Positions 8,417 through 17,311 of a stretch of 64,000 nucleotides of DNA are shown one piece after another. Both the position numbers and the translations under genes were made by a program. The notes beneath the pieces are model-generated. The model saw only the letters and a list, made by a program, of their open reading frames with translations. It had not been told where the DNA came from and did not search any database. The stretch comes from Streptomyces sp. CC0208 (GTDB lineage: Bacteria > Actinomycetota > Actinomycetes > Streptomycetales > Streptomycetaceae). The stretch spans positions 2,046,001 through 2,110,000 of the forward strand of contig NZ_CP031969.1 of assembly GCF_003443735.1 (NCBI RefSeq). The letters are read 5' to 3'. The stretch's first letter is position 1. Each line of letters opens with the position of its first letter.

Positions 8417-9015
8417 CCAAGGTCGACGGACGCGTCGAGCGGGGCAACCGCACCCGGCGGACCGTGCTGCGGCGGGCCGTCGACATCGCCTCGGTCGAGG
8501 GGCTGGAAGCGTTGTCGGTGGGGCGCCTGGCCGGGGAGCTGGAGCTGAGCAAGAGCGGGGTGTTCGCGCTGTTCGGGTCCAAGCAGGAGCTGCAACTGGC
8601 GACCGTGCGGGAGGCCTCGCGGATCTTCGTCACCGAAGTGCTGGAGCCGGCCTCCGGGGCGGCCGACGGGCTCGTCCGGCTGCGGGACCTGTGCGAGGGC
8701 TGGCTCAGGTACTCGGAGCGGCGGGTCTTCCCGGGGGGCTGTTTCTTCTACGGCGTCATGGCCGAGTTCGACGCCCGCGAGGGAGCGGTCCATGACGCCC
8801 TCGCCGAGGCACAGCGCGCCTGGCTCGCGGAGCTGGAGAGGTGCGCCGAGCGGGCCAGGGCCGCGGGCGAGCTGGGCGCGGACACCGATCCGGCGCAACT
8901 CGCCTTCGAGCTCGTCGCGTTGATGGAGACGGCGAACGCGATGTCGGTACTGCACGGCGAGACCGCGCCCTATGCCAGGGCCCGGCGGGGCATCGCCGCA
9001 CGCTTGCGGGGCTGA
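8413..9015 (+). CDS. TetR/AcrR-family transcriptional regulator
   Basis: 200 residues from a GTG that overlaps the PTH2 stop. The N-terminal DNA-binding domain spans about 5-60, with the helix-turn-helix LSVGRLAGELELSKSGVFALFGSKQEL (about 37-63) typical of TetR repressors. The C-terminal ligand domain has FPGGCFFYGVMAEFD, seen in a subgroup often controlling redox or detoxification genes. A 32-bp imperfect palindrome at 9055-9086 lies between this gene and the next one and is the obvious candidate operator, so the repressor probably controls the downstream mycothiol-type gene. The ligand is unknown. Confidence 0.9.
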   Translation: MTKVDGRVERGNRTRRTVLRRAVDIASVEGLEALSVGRLAGELELSKSGVFALFGSKQELQLATVREASRIFVTEVLEPASGAADGLVRLRDLCEGWLRYSERRVFPGGCFFYGVMAEFDAREGAVHDALAEAQRAWLAELERCAERARAAGELGADTDPAQLAFELVALMETANAMSVLHGETAPYARARRGIAARLRG

Positions 9016-9054
9016 GATCTGCAGCGAACCGGTCGCCAAGCCGTTTCGCCCTCG

Positions 9055-9086
9055 AAAACTAGTAGCACGATCGTTCGTTTAGTTTT
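9055..9086. promoter_or_regulatory. candidate TetR operator
   Basis: Outer arms AAAACTA (9055-9061) and TAGTTTT (9080-9086) are exact inverted repeats. The centre ACGATCGT (9067-9074) is also palindromic about the same axis. This two-tier symmetry is typical for TetR-family operators, and it sits directly before the next gene. Confidence 0.6.
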
Positions 9087-9124
9087 AGGGTCGGGACATG
9101 GGCACCGACTTCACGGGAGTTCGG

Positions 9125-9730
9125 ATGGATGTCGTCGCGCTGGACCGGATCGCCGTACAGGAGGCCGCGCGGGTGGTGGAGCTGGCCCGGGGCGGGGACG
9201 ACGGGGACTGGGCCCGGGACACCCCCTGTGCGGGGTGGGACCTGCGGCGGCTGGTGGCGCACATGACCGCGCAGCACCACGGGTTCGCGGCCGCGGCACG
9301 GGGCGCGGGCGGCGAGCAGGCGTCCTGGCGGGAAGAGGAGGAGGTGGGCGAGCCCGCCCGGGCGCATCGCGCTGCCGCGGACGCGGTGCTCTCGGCGTTT
9401 GCCGAACCGGGCGTGACGGAAAGGGAGTTCGTGCTGCCGGAGCTGGGCGGAGGGTTCGCGGGCCGTACGGCGATCGGCTTTCACTTCGTCGACTACGTCG
9501 TGCACGCGTGGGACGTGGCGGCCGCGCTCGGGGTGCCGCTCCAGCTCACGGACGAGGTGCTCGTCGCGGCACTGGCCGTGGCCCGGCGCGTTCCCACGGA
9601 TCCGGCCGGCCGGGGCCCGGGGTTCGCGTTCGCGCCCGCGCTGAGGGTTCCGGAGGGGACCGGACCGCTGGAGGAGACGCTGCGGCTGCTGGGCCGCGAA
9701 CCGCGGGCGTGGCCCGGGACGGGCGGGTGA
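9125..9730 (+). CDS. TIGR03086-type protein with mycothiol-dependent maleylpyruvate isomerase N-terminal domain
   Basis: 201 residues from ATG 9125, which has GGGAG 5 nt upstream; ATG 9098 is also possible and adds 9 residues. The pattern [22 protein letters not shown] (about 34-55) matches the DinB/MDMPI-type four-helix fold, in which the His residues bind a metal. [16 protein letters not shown] is the second conserved block. Family members use mycothiol as cofactor for isomerisation or conjugation reactions, but most are uncharacterised. It lies behind the candidate TetR operator, so it is probably induced by the ligand of the neighbouring regulator. Confidence 0.8.
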   Translation: MDVVALDRIAVQEAARVVELARGGDDGDWARDTPCAGWDLRRLVAHMTAQHHGFAAAARGAGGEQASWREEEEVGEPARAHRAAADAVLSAFAEPGVTEREFVLPELGGGFAGRTAIGFHFVDYVVHAWDVAAALGVPLQLTDEVLVAALAVARRVPTDPAGRGPGFAFAPALRVPEGTGPLEETLRLLGREPRAWPGTGG

Positions 9731-9869
9731 CGTCACCGGCCCGAACCTCAAATGTTGCTCTGAACGTCCCCCCGGCGCGGTTCGGGCCCGGACGCCGGGG
9801 CCATACCTCCGTCACGCCGGGCGGGCGACGACCGGAGCGGATGCGGGAGTGGCCGAGAGGGGACGGACC

Positions 9870-11168
9870 ATGGAGCGACTGGGCACGGGGATCGGATGGC
9901 GGCCGGAGATCGCGGACGCCGTGGAGAACATGCCGGGCATCGACTGGGTCGAGGCCGTGGCCGAGAACGTCTGCCCCGGGCACCTGCCCGAGTCGCTGCG
10001 GCGGCTGCGCGAGCGCGGTGTGACCGTCGTGCCGCACGGCGTCTCGCTCGGCCTCGGCGGGGCGGACCGGCCCGACGCCGGGCGGCTCCTGGCGCTCGCC
10101 GAGCGGGCCGAGGCACTGGGCTCGCCGCTGGTCACCGAGCACATCGCGTTCGTCCGGGCGGGCGGCCCGCTGACCGCCTCCCCGCGCCTGGAGGCGGGGC
10201 ATCTGCTGCCCGTCCCGCGCACCCGGGACGCCCTGGATGTCCTCTGCGAGAACATCCGCATCGCGCAGGACGCGCTGCCGGTGCCGCTCGCCGTGGAGAA
10301 CATCGCCGCACTGATCTCGTGGCCTGGCGAGGAGCTGACCGAGGGGCAGTTCCTGTACGAGCTGGCCGACCGGACGGGGGTACGGCTGCTGATCGACGTG
10401 GCCAACCTGCACACCAACCACGTCAACCGCGGCGAGGACCCGGCCGAGGCACTGGCCGGACTTCCCCTGGAGGCGATCGCGTACGTCCATGTCGCGGGCG
10501 GGTTCGAGCGGGACGGGGTGTGGCACGACAGCCACGCCCACCCGGTTCCGCGTCCGGTCCTCGACATCCTCACCGAGCTCGCGTCCCGGGTCTCGCCGCC
10601 GGGGGTGCTGCTGGAGCGGGACGAGAACTTCCCCGAACCGGCCGAGCTGGAGAGGGAGTTGGCGGGGATCCGGGAGGCGGTGGAGAAGGGGGGCGGTGCG
10701 CGGGCCGACGGCGCGTGGCGCGCTGCCGCGGAGCCGTCGAGCGTCTCGACCGAGTCCGCCCGCCAGCGGGTCGCGCTCGCCCAGACCGCGCTGCTGTCCG
10801 CGCTCGTGGCCGGGACGCCGGTGCCGGAGGGGTTCGACCGGGTGCGGCTGGGGGTGCAGGCGCGGGCGCTCGCGGGGAAGCGGGCGGACGTGGTGGCGAA
10901 GGTGGCGCCCGAGCTGCCGGTGATCCTCGGGGCGGGGTACCGGCCCGCGTTCCTGGCGTATGCGCAGGGGGCGCCGATGACCGACGGGTATCGGCGGGAC
11001 GCGCTGGACTTCGCCGAACACCTCCTGCTGGCCGGGGAGCCGGGGGACGCGCGGGTGCGGCGGGAGCTGCGGGAGTGGTGGCTGGAGCGGTCGGGACCGG
11101 CACCGAGGTCCCGGAGACCGGGGATCCGGCTGGCCCGGGCCACACGGAGGGCGCTGCTGCGGCGGTGA
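9870..11168 (+). CDS. MNIO (DUF692) family iron enzyme fused to a partner-like C-terminal domain
   Basis: 432 residues from ATG 9870, with GAGAGGGGA 6 nt upstream. Residues 1-280 form the TIM-barrel MNIO domain with all metal-site motifs: H56 (VPHG), H91 (TEHIAF), E143 (VENIA), D176 ([11 protein letters not shown]), H207 (YVHVAGG), D220/H222 (DSHAHPV) and E249 (LLERDE). MNIO enzymes are multinuclear non-haem iron oxidases that modify peptide side chains, usually cysteines, in RiPP-type pathways such as methanobactin, TglH and ChrH. Residues about 295-400 (pattern [36 protein letters not shown]) resemble the separate DUF2063/HvfC-like partner proteins of MNIOs. I infer this is a fused partner. 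A membrane protein and a secreted protein follow; no short precursor peptide is obvious. Confidence 0.85.
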   Translation: MERLGTGIGWRPEIADAVENMPGIDWVEAVAENVCPGHLPESLRRLRERGVTVVPHGVSLGLGGADRPDAGRLLALAERAEALGSPLVTEHIAFVRAGGPLTASPRLEAGHLLPVPRTRDALDVLCENIRIAQDALPVPLAVENIAALISWPGEELTEGQFLYELADRTGVRLLIDVANLHTNHVNRGEDPAEALAGLPLEAIAYVHVAGGFERDGVWHDSHAHPVPRPVLDILTELASRVSPPGVLLERDENFPEPAELERELAGIREAVEKGGGARADGAWRAAAEPSSVSTESARQRVALAQTALLSALVAGTPVPEGFDRVRLGVQARALAGKRADVVAKVAPELPVILGAGYRPAFLAYAQGAPMTDGYRRDALDFAEHLLLAGEPGDARVRRELREWWLERSGPAPRSRRPGIRLARATRRALLRR

Positions 11169-11410
11169 GGGTACCGGGGGCCCGGGACGGGGGCGGGTGG
11201 TACCCGGGACGGGTGCGGGGGCCCGGGACGGGTGCCGGGGGCGGGTGCGGTTGGTGCCCGGGACGGGTGCCGGCGCGGGAGCCCGGGTGCGGGCGCGGGC
11301 GCGGATGCCCAGGACGGGCGCCGGCACGGATGCCCGGGCGCGGGCGCGGGCGCGGACGCCCAGGACGGGTGCCGGCGCGGGTGCCCGGGGCCGGGCCGTC
11401 GTGGTGGCCG
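11169..11410. repeat. degenerate G/C-only tandem repeat region
   Basis: After the MNIO stop about 240 bp consist of variants of GCCCGGGACGGGTGCCGG. The clearest part is two copies with a 51-bp period (about 11291-11341 and 11342-11392), differing at a few positions, plus a third weaker copy before them. The stretch from 11169 to 11504 holds no gene I can support; open frames here have repeated Gly/Arg/Ala composition and are artefacts of base composition. The last part (11430-11504) is a promoter/leader for the next gene. Confidence 0.6.
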
Positions 11411-11432
11411 GGCGAACACGGCGGAAAGGGAC

Positions 11433-11457
11433 GTTGACCCGGCAGTAATATGTCAAC
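11433..11457. promoter_or_regulatory. inverted repeat in the DUF4142 upstream region
   Basis: GTTGAC (11433-11438) and GTCAAC (11452-11457) are exact inverted arms separated by 13 bp with an A/T-rich TAATAT. A second perfect inverted repeat, GTGCGG-TG-CCGCAC, lies at 11480-11493 just before the ribosome site AGGAGG (11495-11500). Likely promoter/operator elements. Confidence 0.35.
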
Positions 11458-11504
11458 CCCGCACCTGAGACCCCCTAGCGTGCGGTGCCGCACCAGGAGG
11501 CACC

Positions 11505-12299
11505 ATGCGACCGCGACCGCGACCGCCCGTCAAGGGACGAGGCATCTTCACCGGCACCGGCGTCATCATCGCCGGACTGACGGCGACCCTCGTGGCCCTG
11601 CTCATCCCGATCTGGTCGTACGCCGACCGCTCCGGCACGGGACTGAGCGTGCTCAACGCCGAGACCGTGGCGACACCGTACGGGCCGCTCTCCGCGCTGG
11701 ACCGGGAGTTCGTCACCAAGGTGCGCCTCGCGGGGCTGTGGGAGCTGCCCGCGGGTCAGCAGGCGCAGCAGAAGGGCACGACGCAGGCCGTGCGGACGGC
11801 GGGACAGCACCTCGTGGAGGGGCACACGTTCCTCGACGCACGCGTGCGTGACGTGGCGGCGAAGCTCGGGCTCGCCCTGCCCAACGAGCCCAATGACCAG
11901 CAGAAGCAGTGGCTGGCCACCCTCGACCAGGCCCAGGGCGTCGACTACGACCGCCAGTTCGCGAACATCCTGCGCCTCGCCCACGGCAGGGTGTTCTCCG
12001 TCGTCGCCGAGGTCCGCGCGAGCACGCAGAACTCCCTGGTCCGCGCGCTGGCCGACGACGCCAACAGCACCGTGCTGGACCACATCAAGGTCCTGGAGGC
12101 CACCGGGTACGTCGACTTCGGCGCCCTGGCCCGGGACATGGCCATGAGCAGCACCCCGCCGATCACCAACTCCCCGGCCCCGCCCGGCCCGACGGCCGAC
12201 CCAGGCGCGGTCGTCCCGGTCACCCCGTCGCCGTACGCCACGACCTTCACCCTGCCTCCGGCCGCCTCCAGCCCGCCACCGGTGCCCCTGCCGTCGTAG
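11505..12299 (+). CDS. secreted/anchored DUF4142 protein
   Basis: 264 residues. A basic N-terminus (MRPRPRPPVKGRG) and one hydrophobic segment (about 14-38) form an uncleaved or cleaved export signal. Residues about 65-210 form the helical DUF4142 domain (ferritin-like fold predicted), with ALDREFVTKVRLAGLWELPAGQ at its start. The end is a Pro/Ser/Thr-rich tail typical of extracytoplasmic proteins. DUF4142 proteins have no proven role. The gene has AGGAGG 4 nt upstream and lies between the MNIO and TIGR04222 genes, an order I recall from other Streptomyces. It could be a partner or target of that system, or a bystander. Confidence 0.8.
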   Translation: MRPRPRPPVKGRGIFTGTGVIIAGLTATLVALLIPIWSYADRSGTGLSVLNAETVATPYGPLSALDREFVTKVRLAGLWELPAGQQAQQKGTTQAVRTAGQHLVEGHTFLDARVRDVAAKLGLALPNEPNDQQKQWLATLDQAQGVDYDRQFANILRLAHGRVFSVVAEVRASTQNSLVRALADDANSTVLDHIKVLEATGYVDFGALARDMAMSSTPPITNSPAPPGPTADPGAVVPVTPSPYATTFTLPPAASSPPPVPLPS

Positions 12300-12399
12300 T
12301 CCGCTTCCGGACAAACGGAACGTCACACACCGACAACACTCCGTCCGGATCGTGAACAGCCCATGGCGCCGCCAGGAGCCTTTGGCATAGAAACGCGGC

Positions 12400-13242
12400 A
12401 TGTTCTGGGTTCTTCTTCTGCTGCTGGCCTGGGCCGCCGCCGGCACCGCGTGTACGCGGCTGTGCCTGGCCGCCGTACACGCGGCGGCCGCGGACGCGGA
12501 TGCCCGGGGACACGATCTGACGCTCTACGAGGCCGCGTTCCTCTCCGGCGGCCCGCGGCGGGTCGCCGATCTGACGCTCGTCTCCATGGCCCGGCAGCGC
12601 CGGCTGCTGCTGGCCCACACCGGCTGGGCGACCGTCGTCGATCCGCGCGGCCGGGACGAGATGGAGCGCACGGTCATCGGGGCCATCGGGCCCGAGGGAC
12701 AGTCCCGGATCGCTCCGGTGCGGGCGGTCGCGGCCTCGGCGGAGGCGGTGCGCGGCCTCGCCGACCGGCTCGTGGACGCGGGGCTCGCCATGCCCGCCGG
12801 CACCCGGTCCGGCATCGCGGCGGCGGTCCGCCAGGTGCGGGTGGCCGCGGTGGCCGTCATAGCGCTGGGCGCGATCGCGCTGCTGACGCCCGCCCCGTCG
12901 GAGATGCCGCGGCATCTGGTCGCCCTCTGGTTCGCGCTGCCGCTCGCACTGACCTTGAGCTGTCTGGCCATCGCACGGATGGAGGTCCACCCGTACTCGC
13001 GCTGGGCGTCCCCGGCGGGCCAGCGACTCCTGGGCACCCTGACCCGGCGCCCGGCCGGCACGGACGAGCGGACGTATCTCACCTCCGTCGCCGTACGGGG
13101 CATCAGCGCGATCGGCGAACCGGACCTGCGCGCGGCCTTCGCCCACCGTGAGCAGCACCATGGCCCGCACCGCGAGGTACGGCGAGGAGAGCGGCCCGGC
13201 GGACACGGCGAGGAGCACCGCCGCCCGCACCGGCACGACTGA
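12400..13242 (+). CDS. TIGR04222-type membrane protein with His-rich C-terminal tail
   Basis: 280 residues. The first segment (about 3-20) is hydrophobic, followed by the TIGR04222 signature: a Leu-Tyr-Glu-Ala-Ala-Phe-Leu-x-Gly-Gly-Pro block at about 46-56, then VADLTLVSMARQRRLLL. Two more membrane helices lie at about 145-160 and 168-190. The tail (last 31 residues) contains seven His and many Arg/Glu/Gly, no Cys. TIGR04222 proteins commonly end in low-complexity Gly/Cys/His/Ser tails and occur near DUF692 enzymes. That makes the tail a candidate MNIO substrate or metal-binding region, which is inference. The ribosome site before ATG 12400 is weak. Confidence 0.75.
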   Translation: MFWVLLLLLAWAAAGTACTRLCLAAVHAAAADADARGHDLTLYEAAFLSGGPRRVADLTLVSMARQRRLLLAHTGWATVVDPRGRDEMERTVIGAIGPEGQSRIAPVRAVAASAEAVRGLADRLVDAGLAMPAGTRSGIAAAVRQVRVAAVAVIALGAIALLTPAPSEMPRHLVALWFALPLALTLSCLAIARMEVHPYSRWASPAGQRLLGTLTRRPAGTDERTYLTSVAVRGISAIGEPDLRAAFAHREQHHGPHREVRRGERPGGHGEEHRRPHRHD

Positions 13243-13358
13243 ACCCACCTGGGGGCGCACGGAGGCATTGGGGCCGACACCGGCGAGGCGGTGCTTGCCT
13301 TCCCCCGCGGCCGAACCAAACATCCCTTTTGTCGCTGCCGCGCACCGAAGGGACACCG

Positions 13359-14975
13359 ATGAGAGCTCCCGCCCTCTACACGGCCGCCGGAGCCTTGCTC
13401 CTGACCACGCTCGCCGCCGCACCGGCCGGGGGCGCCCCGGCCGCCCCGGGTGCGGCCGAGCTGCACGGCACCGCGGTCGCCGCCGCGCGGGCGGGGACGT
13501 CCGGCGTCCGCTTCGGCGCCTGCCCGGCGGTCGAGGACCTGCCCGGCGGTGTCCAGTGCGGCACGGTGTCCGTTCCGCTCGACTACGCGCACCCCGACGG
13601 CCGGCAGATCGAACTGACCGTCAGCCGGGTGCGGGCCACCCAGAAGGACCCGCACAACAGCAAGCGCCGGGTACCGCGGCAGGGCGCCCTGGTCTACAAC
13701 CCCGGCGGTCCCGGCGCCTCCGGCATGTACTTCCCGCTGATCGGCGCGCTGCCCGAGTGGAAGGGGCTCGCCGCGGCCTACGACCTGGTCGGCTACGCCC
13801 CGCGCGGGGTGGGCCGTTCGGCGCCGCTGTCCTGCACGGACCCGAAGCAGTACTTCAAGGCGCCCACGCAGGCGCCGACGCACCCCTCGGAGTCGTACAA
13901 GAAGGAACGCATCGCGCAGGCGAAGGCGTACGCGCGCGGATGCGCGCGGCGGGCGGGCGCGGCTCTCCCGTACTACAGCTCCCTGAACAACGCCCGGGAC
14001 CTGGACGTCCTGAGGGCCGCGCTGGGCGAGCAGCGGCTGACGTTCATGGGGGCGTCGTACGGGACCTACTTCGGCGCGCTGTACGCGACGCTCTTCCCCT
14101 CGCATGTACGGCGGATGGTGTTCGACGCGGCCGTGAACCCGGCCCCGGAGCAGGTCTGGTACCGCAACAACCTGGACCAGTCGGCCGCGTTCGAGGAGCG
14201 CTGGGCGGACTTCCGGGAATGGGTGGCCCGGCACGACGACGTGTACGGGCTAGGAACCACGTCCGAGGAGGTGCTGCGCAGCTACGAGAAGGCGGCTGCG
14301 CGGCTGGCCGCCGAGCCGGCCGGCGGGAAGGTCGGGCCGGGGCAGCTTCAGGGGGCGTTCCTGTCGGCGGGCTACTACGACGACTTCTGGCCGCATCGGG
14401 CGCAGGCCCTGTCGGCGTATCTCAAGGGCGATCCGAAGCCGCTGATCCAGCAGGCGGCGCCGCATCAGGAGGCGGCGAAGGAGGCGGAGAACTCGGACGC
14501 GGTCTACACCGCCGTCGAGTGCAGCGACGCGCCCTGGCCGACGGACTGGAAGGTCTGGGACCGGGACAACACACGGCTGGCGCGGGTGGCGCCGTTCGAG
14601 ACGTGGGACAACGCGTGGATGAACCTGCCCTGCGCCTACTGGCCCACGGCCCGGCAGGAGCCCCTGGACGTGCGGACCGGGCCCGGTGAGCTGCCCGCGA
14701 CGCTGATCCTCGCCGCCGAGAGGGACGCGGCGGCTCCGTACGACGGCGCCCTGCAGCTGCACCGGCGGCTGTCCGGATCGGTGCTGGTGACCGAGCGGGA
14801 CGCGGGCACCCACGGCATCGCGGGCGGCCCGAACCCCTGCGTCAACGGATACCTGGACGCCTACCTGCTGGAGGGCAGCCTCCCGGTGCGGCGCGCCGCA
14901 TGCGCCCCGCACCCCGAGCCGGAGCCGAAGCCGACGGCCGGCGCCCGGAAGGCGACCGGCAAGCCGACGCGCTGA
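13359..14975 (+). CDS. secreted S33-family tripeptidyl aminopeptidase-like hydrolase
   Basis: 538 residues from ATG 13359 (GAAGGGA upstream). A Sec signal (about 1-28, ending in A-P-A-G-G-A) is followed by an alpha/beta hydrolase of the Streptomyces Tap/SlpD/SlpE group, which releases tripeptides from protein N-termini outside the cell. The oxyanion region is YNPGGPGASG (113-122), the nucleophile is S233 in GASYG, and the C-terminal TAP-like region has LAAERDAAAPYDGA and DAGTHGIAGG, supplying Asp and His. Cys pairs at CPAVEDLPGGVQC match the family disulfide. The stop codon abuts the stop of the convergent hemQ gene with no base between. Confidence 0.9.
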   Translation: MRAPALYTAAGALLLTTLAAAPAGGAPAAPGAAELHGTAVAAARAGTSGVRFGACPAVEDLPGGVQCGTVSVPLDYAHPDGRQIELTVSRVRATQKDPHNSKRRVPRQGALVYNPGGPGASGMYFPLIGALPEWKGLAAAYDLVGYAPRGVGRSAPLSCTDPKQYFKAPTQAPTHPSESYKKERIAQAKAYARGCARRAGAALPYYSSLNNARDLDVLRAALGEQRLTFMGASYGTYFGALYATLFPSHVRRMVFDAAVNPAPEQVWYRNNLDQSAAFEERWADFREWVARHDDVYGLGTTSEEVLRSYEKAAARLAAEPAGGKVGPGQLQGAFLSAGYYDDFWPHRAQALSAYLKGDPKPLIQQAAPHQEAAKEAENSDAVYTAVECSDAPWPTDWKVWDRDNTRLARVAPFETWDNAWMNLPCAYWPTARQEPLDVRTGPGELPATLILAAERDAAAPYDGALQLHRRLSGSVLVTERDAGTHGIAGGPNPCVNGYLDAYLLEGSLPVRRAACAPHPEPEPKPTAGARKATGKPTR

Positions 14976-15707
14976 TCAGGCGAGACCCGCCACGAGGTCG
15001 CCGAGGTCCTTGCGGCGGCCCGTGTAGAACGGGACCTCCTCGCGGACGTGCATGCGGGCCTCCGAGGCGCGCAGGTGGCGCATGAGGTCGACGATGCGGT
15101 ACAGCTCGTCGGCCTCGAACGCCAGGATCCACTCGTAGTCGCCGAGGGAGAAGGAGGCGACCGTGTTGGCGCGGACGTCCGGGTAGCCGCGGGCCATCTT
15201 GCCGTGGTCGGCGAGCATGCGGCGACGGTCCTCGTCGGGCAGGAGGTACCAGTCGTACGACCGCACGAACGGGTAGACGCTGACGTAGTCCCGGGGGTTC
15301 TCGTCGGCCAGGAACGCCGGGATGTGCGAGCGGTTGAACTCGGCGGGGCGGTGCAGCGCCATGTTCGACCAGACCGGCTCCAGGGCGCGGCCCAGCTTCG
15401 TGCGGCGGAAGAGGTTGTACGCCTCCTGGAGCTGGTCGCTGGTCTCCGCGTGCCACCAGATCATGACGTCGGCGTCGGCGCGCAGGCCGGACACGTCGTA
15501 GGTGCCGCGGATCGTGACGTCCTTGGCGGCGAGCTGGTCGAACAGCTCCTGGACCTCGTCGGCGTAGCCGGTGCGGTCCTCGGGCAGCACGTCCTTCAGC
15601 CTGAAGACGGACCAGAGCGTGTAACGGATGACCTCGTTGAGGTCCTTGGCCAGCTTGCCCTTGTTCGGGACCCTGCCGGACTCGGGGGTGGGGGCGTCGT
15701 TGCTCAT
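14976..15707 (-). CDS. hemQ: coproheme decarboxylase HemQ (chlorite dismutase family)
   Basis: 243 residues from ATG 15707. HemQ converts coproheme III to haem b by two oxidative decarboxylations, the last step of the coproporphyrin-dependent pathway of Actinobacteria and Firmicutes. Typical blocks are [14 protein letters not shown] near the start, [58 protein letters not shown] in the middle and [12 protein letters not shown] near the end. The start lies 5 nt after the hemY stop, so hemY-hemQ form an operon. The product acts in the cytosol. Confidence 0.95.
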   Translation of the reverse strand: MSNDAPTPESGRVPNKGKLAKDLNEVIRYTLWSVFRLKDVLPEDRTGYADEVQELFDQLAAKDVTIRGTYDVSGLRADADVMIWWHAETSDQLQEAYNLFRRTKLGRALEPVWSNMALHRPAEFNRSHIPAFLADENPRDYVSVYPFVRSYDWYLLPDEDRRRMLADHGKMARGYPDVRANTVASFSLGDYEWILAFEADELYRIVDLMRHLRASEARMHVREEVPFYTGRRKDLGDLVAGLA

Positions 15708-15712
15708 GGCCT

Positions 15713-17152
15713 CTATTCTCCCGCTCCGCCGTGCAGACTCTGCACCGGGTTGGCGGTGAGCTCCCGCACCGCGGTCAGGTCGCCCTGGATCTGGTCCACG
15801 GCCGCGTGGGCACTCGCGATGCAGGCCGGGATGCCGACGCCGTCGTACTGCGCGCCGCACACCGCGAGGCCGGGGAGCTTGGCGACGTGCTCACGGATGC
15901 GGGCCACGCGCGTGTGGTGGCCGACGGGGTACTGGGGCAGGCCGTCGGTCCAGCGGGTGACCCGGGTCTCGAGGGGGGCGGCGTCCAGCCCGGTCGCCTC
16001 GCGCAGGTCGTGACGGGAGACGTCCACCAGGGCGGTGTCGTCGCGCTCCAGGATCTCCGTCTCGCCGAAGCGGCCGACGGAGGTGCGCAGGACCACCAGC
16101 TCCGGGTTCTCCTCGGCGATCCAGCCCCACTTCTGGGAGGCGAAGGTCGAGGCCTTGATGGTGCGGCCGTCCACCGGCGGGACGAGGAAGCCGCTGCCTG
16201 CCGGAAGGTCCGTGTCGGAGCGGCGGTAGGCGAGGGTGACCAGGGCCATGGAGGCGTACTCCACGGTGTCGAGCTCGGTGGCGGCCTCGGGGGCCTCGGC
16301 GCGCAGCAGGCCGGCGGCGGCCGGGGCGGGGACGGCGACGATCACGGCGTCGGCGTGCAGGACGCGGTCTGCGGTGACGACCTTCCAGCCGCCGGAGGGT
16401 TCGCGGCGCAGCTCGCTCACCGGGGCGCCGGTGACGATCTCGCCACCCCGCGCGCGGACCGCGTCGGCGACGGCGAGCGGGAGGGTGCCCACACCGCCCT
16501 CGAGGCCCATGAACACGGGCCCGGTCTGCTGGTTGGCCACCATCCTGGCCTGGATCTCGCGGACGCCCTCCGTGAGCGAGGTGTGGGTCCTCGCGACCTG
16601 GAAGAGCTGCGGGACCGCCGAGCGCATCGAGATGCGGTACGCGTCGCCCGCGTAGACCCCGCCCAGCAGGGGCTCGATGAGGCGGTCCACGACCTCGCGG
16701 CCCAGGCGCGCCGCCACGTACTCCCCCACCGCCACGTCGTCGCCGACCTCCGTGCGGGGCAGCTCGGCGTCCTGCTCGATGCGGGCGAGGCCCTCCTCGG
16801 ACAGCACTCCGGCCAGGGCCTCGGCGGTGCCGGGGACGCCCATGACGTGCCCCTTGGGCATGGGGCGCAGGGCGCCGCGGGTCCAGATCGAGGCGGTCGC
16901 GGTGGCCGGCGGCCGGAGGCGCTCGTCGAGGCCCACCTCGCGCGCCAGGGCCACCGCCTCCGGCCTGCGGGCCAGCATCGACTCGGCGCCGAAGTCCACG
17001 CGCGCGCCCGCGATCTCGCCGGGCAGCAGCTTGCCGCCGACACGGTCCGACGCCTCCAGCACGGTGACGCGGGCGCCGCGCCGCGTCAGCCGGTGGGCCG
17101 CGGCCAGTCCCGCGATGCCGGCTCCGATGACGACGACCTGTGATCCGCTCAT
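15713..17152 (-). CDS. hemY: coproporphyrinogen III / protoporphyrinogen oxidase (HemY/CgoX)
   Basis: 479 residues. The N-terminus [36 protein letters not shown] is the FAD-binding motif of the HemY family, and the C-terminal half has [21 protein letters not shown], closing the FAD site. In Actinobacteria this enzyme oxidises coproporphyrinogen III to coproporphyrin III, feeding HemQ, whose gene follows at once. It needs oxygen. hemE, on the same strand 4 kb upstream, encodes an earlier step, but unrelated genes lie between. Confidence 0.95.
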   Translation of the reverse strand: MSGSQVVVIGAGIAGLAAAHRLTRRGARVTVLEASDRVGGKLLPGEIAGARVDFGAESMLARRPEAVALAREVGLDERLRPPATATASIWTRGALRPMPKGHVMGVPGTAEALAGVLSEEGLARIEQDAELPRTEVGDDVAVGEYVAARLGREVVDRLIEPLLGGVYAGDAYRISMRSAVPQLFQVARTHTSLTEGVREIQARMVANQQTGPVFMGLEGGVGTLPLAVADAVRARGGEIVTGAPVSELRREPSGGWKVVTADRVLHADAVIVAVPAPAAAGLLRAEAPEAATELDTVEYASMALVTLAYRRSDTDLPAGSGFLVPPVDGRTIKASTFASQKWGWIAEENPELVVLRTSVGRFGETEILERDDTALVDVSRHDLREATGLDAAPLETRVTRWTDGLPQYPVGHHTRVARIREHVAKLPGLAVCGAQYDGVGIPACIASAHAAVDQIQGDLTAVRELTANPVQSLHGGAGE

Positions 17153-17311
17153 GGACCCAGCCTCTCAGACCCCACTGACAGTCCACCGGCGGCCCGGTGT
17201 CCTTCACGAGTCCTGACCGTGACCGCATCGGAACCACCGCAGTCCAACGTCCGCGCCCCCTCGGGCGTCGAAGGAGCGTCAGTTGTTCACGACCCTCGGG
17301 GGGACGCCCGC

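Noticed and set aside
11197..11468. Short open frames in the G/C repeat region
   Set aside because: Their products are Gly/Arg/Ala repeats created by the tandem repeat, without convincing ribosome sites.
15708..15860. N-terminal extension of hemQ by 51 codons
   Set aside because: The extension overlaps the end of hemY and is Arg/Gly-rich; ATG 15707 has a ribosome site and gives the family length.
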